Shown here: piece by piece, positions 6,951 through 8,811 of the stretch | Layout of the letters: the number at the start of each line of letters is the position of its first letter | Position numbering within the stretch: position 1 is the first letter of the stretch | From: Spirochaetales bacterium | Lineage (GTDB): Bacteria; Spirochaetota; Spirochaetia; SZUA-6; DRHE01 | Assembly: GCA_011049745.1 (NCBI GenBank) | Contig: DRHE01000395.1 | Span: forward strand, 1-8,811 | Reading direction: 5' to 3' | DNA: 8,811 nt | Notes under the pieces: generated by a model | The model's database searches: none | The model's input: only the letters and a program-made list of their open reading frames with translations | What the model was told of the DNA's origin: nothing | Translations under genes and position numbers: made by a program

Positions 6951-7880
6951 TTAAACCAGGGCCTCTCCGCAGACCAAAGCTAAAAGCGCCATGCGCAGAT
7001 AGACGCCGTTATGAGCCTGGCGGAAATAGGCGGCATTGGCTAATTCATCAACATCAACAGCAATCTCATCAACCCTGGGCAGGGGATGCATAATAACGAT
7101 ACTCCTATTGCCGCTCTCCACCAACCCCCGGTTGAGCACATAACTCCCCTTCAGCCTCTCATACTGCTCAGCTTCGGTGAAGCGCTCTTTCTGTATGCGG
7201 GTCATATAGATTACATCCGCCTGCAGGGCATCGTCGATGGCCGCAGTCTCAGTTACCGGCACTCCCCTTTGCCGCATGCCACTGACAATCGGCTCAGGCA
7301 TCTTAAGCTCATCAGGTGCGCAGTAGATAAACTCCGGCCCAAAGGGCGCTAAAGCATAGGAGAGTGAGTGTACGGTGCGCCCGAACTTCAGGTCACCCAC
7401 CATGGCAACCTTTAACCCCTCCAGGGTTCCCTTCTCCTTCTGAATTGTGTACAGGTCCAGGAGCGCCTGGGTGGGATGCTGACCCGCGCCGTCACCGCCG
7501 TTGATAACAGGCACATCTACGGCGTCAGCAATTACTTTAGCCCCACCCTTCTGGGGCTGGCGGATTACTATACAATCCACGTAGCCGGCCACGGTCCTGC
7601 CCATATCAGCGAGGGACTCCCCCTTCTGCGCCGAAGAGCTCTTTGCATCGGCTACAATAATCGGTTTGGCACCGAGCCGGTGCACCGCGGTTACAAAGGA
7701 AAGCCTGGTACGGGTTGAGGGCTCTAAGAATAAAACCGCTACGATCCTGTCGGACAACAGGCTTAAAACCCTCTCTGTATGAACCGCTGCTTCCATTTTT
7801 GCTGTAACCTTAAGTATCTCCAGAATATCCTCTTTATTAAGATCTTCAGTTGTCAGAATATCTCTGCCTGTAAAACTCAT
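6951..7880 (-). CDS. pyrB: Aspartate carbamoyltransferase, catalytic chain
   Basis: The product is a 309-residue transcarbamylase that joins carbamoyl phosphate to L-aspartate, giving N-carbamoylaspartate, the first committed step of pyrimidine synthesis. The carbamoyl-phosphate site is clear: EPSTRTRLSF with S55-T-R-T-R59, K86 in QKGESLAD, R107, and H135 in GQHPTQALLDL. The aspartate side is present too: R168 in GDLKFGRTVHS, R228 and Q230 in MTRIQKER, and HPLPRVDEI at 265-273. The wording resembles the E. coli class, which usually partners with PyrI; no pyrI is in the window. Two residues are odd: SFV instead of the near-universal SFE (V63), and RQP instead of RHP (Q108). ATG 7880 has AAAGGGG 7 nt upstream, and there is a 16-nt gap after [2Fe-2S]-B. 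There is no leader room for a pyrimidine attenuator. A catabolic or sensory role within the Mo-hydroxylase operon is possible. Confidence 0.93.
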   Translation of the reverse strand: MSFTGRDILTTEDLNKEDILEILKVTAKMEAAVHTERVLSLLSDRIVAVLFLEPSTRTRLSFVTAVHRLGAKPIIVADAKSSSAQKGESLADMGRTVAGYVDCIVIRQPQKGGAKVIADAVDVPVINGGDGAGQHPTQALLDLYTIQKEKGTLEGLKVAMVGDLKFGRTVHSLSYALAPFGPEFIYCAPDELKMPEPIVSGMRQRGVPVTETAAIDDALQADVIYMTRIQKERFTEAEQYERLKGSYVLNRGLVESGNRSIVIMHPLPRVDEIAVDVDELANAAYFRQAHNGVYLRMALLALVCGEALV

Positions 7881-7896
7881 ATCTTATCCCCTTTGC

Positions 7897-8460
7897 TCAT
7901 TCTTTTAGCATTCTTTTAGCCGCGCTCTTTACCGCGCTGATAATATTTGTATACCCGGTACAGCGGCACATATTTCCGCGGATTGCCTCTTTTATCTGCT
8001 CATTATTCGGATCGGGATTTTTATCGAGCAGGGCTTTGGCTGAGATGATCATTCCCGGTGTGCAGAAGCCGCACTGCACTGCGCCCTCTTCAATAAAGGC
8101 CGCCTGTAAAGGATGCAGAGTCCCCGCAGGGTGCAGGGTGCCCGCAGGGTGCAGAGTCCCCGCAGGCGCAGTCCCAGCATGGGAGGAGTGCGAAGCGCCC
8201 CGGCTGATGCCTTCGATGGTGGTTATCTCCTGCCCTGCTACTGATATGGCCAGTATCTGGCAGGATAGAACGGCCCGCCCATTGAGCAGCACTGTGCAGG
8301 CGCCGCACTCCCCTATACCGCAGCCGTACTTGCTGCCCATCAGATTAAAGCGCTCGCGCAGCATATTAAGTAGAATTTCATTGGGCCTGACCTCCAGGGA
8401 ACGCTCCCTGCCGTTAATTTTAAGGGTAATGGATCTTTTCCCAGCGCAGATTACATCCAC
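7897..8460 (-). CDS. [2Fe-2S] subunit B of a second molybdenum hydroxylase module
   Basis: The product is 187 residues against about 155-165 for the family; the excess is mostly a linker expansion. All eight cluster Cys are present: C47, C52, C55 and C67 (CGIGECGACT...C), then C130 and C133 (CGFCTPGM), C165 and C167 (CRCTGY). Between the domains, residues 89-117 hold a His/Ala/Pro-rich insert ending in three AGTLHP repeats before LQAAF; paralog A has just one LHP there. I chose GTG 8460 because AAGGAG lies 7 nt upstream; the longer TTG frame from 8493 would add MCWTFASRSSV, which is unlike the family. An 11-bp tandem duplication at the 3' end sets the C-terminus (RMLKE). The sequence is clearly diverged from copy A, so this is an old paralog. 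Its catalytic partner is not next to it: pyrB follows 16 nt downstream. Confidence 0.92.
   Translation of the reverse strand: MDVICAGKRSITLKINGRERSLEVRPNEILLNMLRERFNLMGSKYGCGIGECGACTVLLNGRAVLSCQILAISVAGQEITTIEGISRGASHSSHAGTAPAGTLHPAGTLHPAGTLHPLQAAFIEEGAVQCGFCTPGMIISAKALLDKNPDPNNEQIKEAIRGNMCRCTGYTNIISAVKSAAKRMLKE
7899..7920 (-). repeat. 11-bp perfect tandem duplication at the end of [2Fe-2S]-B
   Basis: ATTCTTTTAGC occurs twice back to back (7899-7909 and 7910-7920 on the plus strand; GCTAAAAGAAT in the coding sense). Because 11 is not a multiple of 3 it shifts the frame and produces the present TGA at 7897-7899. With one copy the frame would run on to a TGA overlapping the pyrB ATG at 7880. 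Confidence 0.93.
8114..8167 (-). repeat. Three 18-bp tandem repeats coding for AGTLHP units
   Basis: The units are 8114-8131, 8132-8149 and 8150-8167 (plus strand TGCAGAGTCCCCGCAGGG, with small changes). Unit 2 differs from unit 1 at two sites and unit 3 at one, all silent in the protein. A degenerate fourth copy (GCAGTCCCAGCA) follows at 8168-8179. The repeat lies within the [2Fe-2S]-B gene, in the linker between the two cluster domains. It is too short and without spacers, so it is not a CRISPR array. Confidence 0.93.
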
Positions 8461-8467
8461 AACCGAA

Positions 8468-8473
8468 CTCCTT
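8468..8473 (-). promoter_or_regulatory. Ribosome binding site selecting the GTG start of [2Fe-2S]-B
   Basis: In the coding sense AAGGAG lies 7 nt before GTG 8460. It sits within the TTG-started extension of the frame and so argues for the shorter protein. Confidence 0.7.
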
Positions 8474-8480
8474 GAAGCAA

Positions 8481-8515
8481 AAGTCCAACACAATATATAT
8501 TCGGGCGCTGGACTT
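8481..8515. repeat. Inverted repeat in the gap between FAD-B and [2Fe-2S]-B
   Basis: AAGTCCA (8481-8487) and TGGACTT (8509-8515) are a perfect 7-bp inverted repeat around a 21-nt AT-containing centre (AATATATATT). It lies in the only sizeable gap of the operon (8461-8560, about 100 nt), upstream of the ribosome site. It could be an operator, an RNA stem or chance. There is no U-run after it, so it is not a standard terminator. Confidence 0.35.
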
Positions 8516-8560
8516 GATTATTTTTTGCGCTGAACACGTAAGATTTTAAAGGTAACAGCA

Positions 8561-8811
8561 TTATAAAGGATTTCCTCCCGATCTCTTCCAGGCCTGCTCA
8601 AAAGTGTCAGCGATAAGTACGGGTGCAACCTGGTTCCTGTATTGGCGGGTGGAACGGATATCGGTTATGGGCGAGATATCCCCGGTTACCAGCCCGGCTG
8701 ACTCAGACAACAATTTTTTGTTGATTTTTTTTCCGGTAAGGGCCTCTTCAACCAGCCGGGCCCTTATTACTGTGGGCGCGGCCGCGCCAATTGCGATACG
8801 CACTGCTGTGC
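8561..8811 (-). CDS. FAD-binding subunit B of a second molybdenum hydroxylase module, C-terminal end only
   Basis: About 83 residues of the C-terminal domain are visible; the frame is open to the window edge, so the start lies beyond 8811 and the internal GTG at 8803 is not the start. The visible part has VRIAIGAAAPTVIRA, matching the IALGGVAPLPLRA region of copy A, then DISPITDIRSTRQYRNQV, matching ITPITDVRGGAAYRSEV of copy A. This is the standard C-terminal domain of the xanthine/CO dehydrogenase flavin subunit. The FAD-binding domain cannot be judged. The gene ends with TAA at 8561, about 100 nt before the [2Fe-2S]-B start. The coding strand carries an A8 run (8725-8732). Confidence 0.88.
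   Translation of the reverse strand, partial: TAVRIAIGAAAPTVIRARLVEEALTGKKINKKLLSESAGLVTGDISPITDIRSTRQYRNQVAPVLIADTFEQAWKRSGGNPL

Noticed and set aside
7881..7896. Pyrimidine attenuator or PyrR site before pyrB
   Set aside because: The gap is only 16 nt and is filled by the ribosome site, so there is no room for a leader structure.
8114..8179. Possible CRISPR-like repeats
   Set aside because: The units are contiguous 18-mers without spacers and are translated in frame, so they are a coding microsatellite.
8036..8533. 165-residue plus-strand frame with CRVPAG repeats
   Set aside because: It is the antisense of [2Fe-2S]-B; its repeats are the complement of the AGTLHP units, and there is no family signature.

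Overview
The window joins the ends of two convergent operons from a bacterium with about 50% GC, strong Shine-Dalgarno sites and tight gene packing. Tri-subunit molybdenum hydroxylase genes next to a carbohydrate ABC transporter occur in many anaerobic or facultative lineages (Clostridia, Spirochaetes and Chloroflexi are plausible). Nothing here fixes the phylum. There is no rRNA, tRNA, CRISPR array or transposase, and no intergenic stretch reaches 300 bases.

Left operon, plus strand (1-3255). It holds the C-terminal end of a first sugar ABC permease, a complete second permease of the MalG/CUT1 type, and two Gfo/Idh/MocA-family NAD(P)-dependent oxidoreductases that overlap by ATGA. The likely job is uptake of a sugar or sugar derivative followed by oxidation or epimerisation. 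The substrate cannot be read from the sequence. The binding protein, the ATPase and the operon promoter are not in the window.

Right operon, minus strand (8811 down to 3302). In transcription order it holds the end of an FAD subunit (copy B), a [2Fe-2S] subunit (copy B), an aspartate carbamoyltransferase catalytic chain (pyrB), an FAD subunit (copy A), a [2Fe-2S] subunit (copy A) and a molybdopterin-binding catalytic subunit. Copy A is a complete xanthine-dehydrogenase-type enzyme: electrons would pass from the Mo centre through two Fe-S clusters to FAD. Copy B has the same FAD/Fe-S pair, but pyrB sits where its Mo subunit would be expected. From the [2Fe-2S]-B gene onward the genes overlap or lie 1-16 nt apart and look co-transcribed. 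The one larger gap, about 100 nt before [2Fe-2S]-B, carries an inverted repeat.

The most distinctive points are: (1) a transcarbamylase embedded between two Mo-hydroxylase modules, suggesting a purine or other N-heterocycle pathway linked to carbamoyl phosphate; (2) three short tandem duplications in the right operon, two of 18 bp (6 residues, in frame) and one of 11 bp; (3) deleting one 11-bp copy on paper moves the stop of the [2Fe-2S]-B gene onto the pyrB start as an ATGA overlap, so the duplication seems to have uncoupled the two genes; (4) unusual residues in otherwise conserved PyrB motifs.
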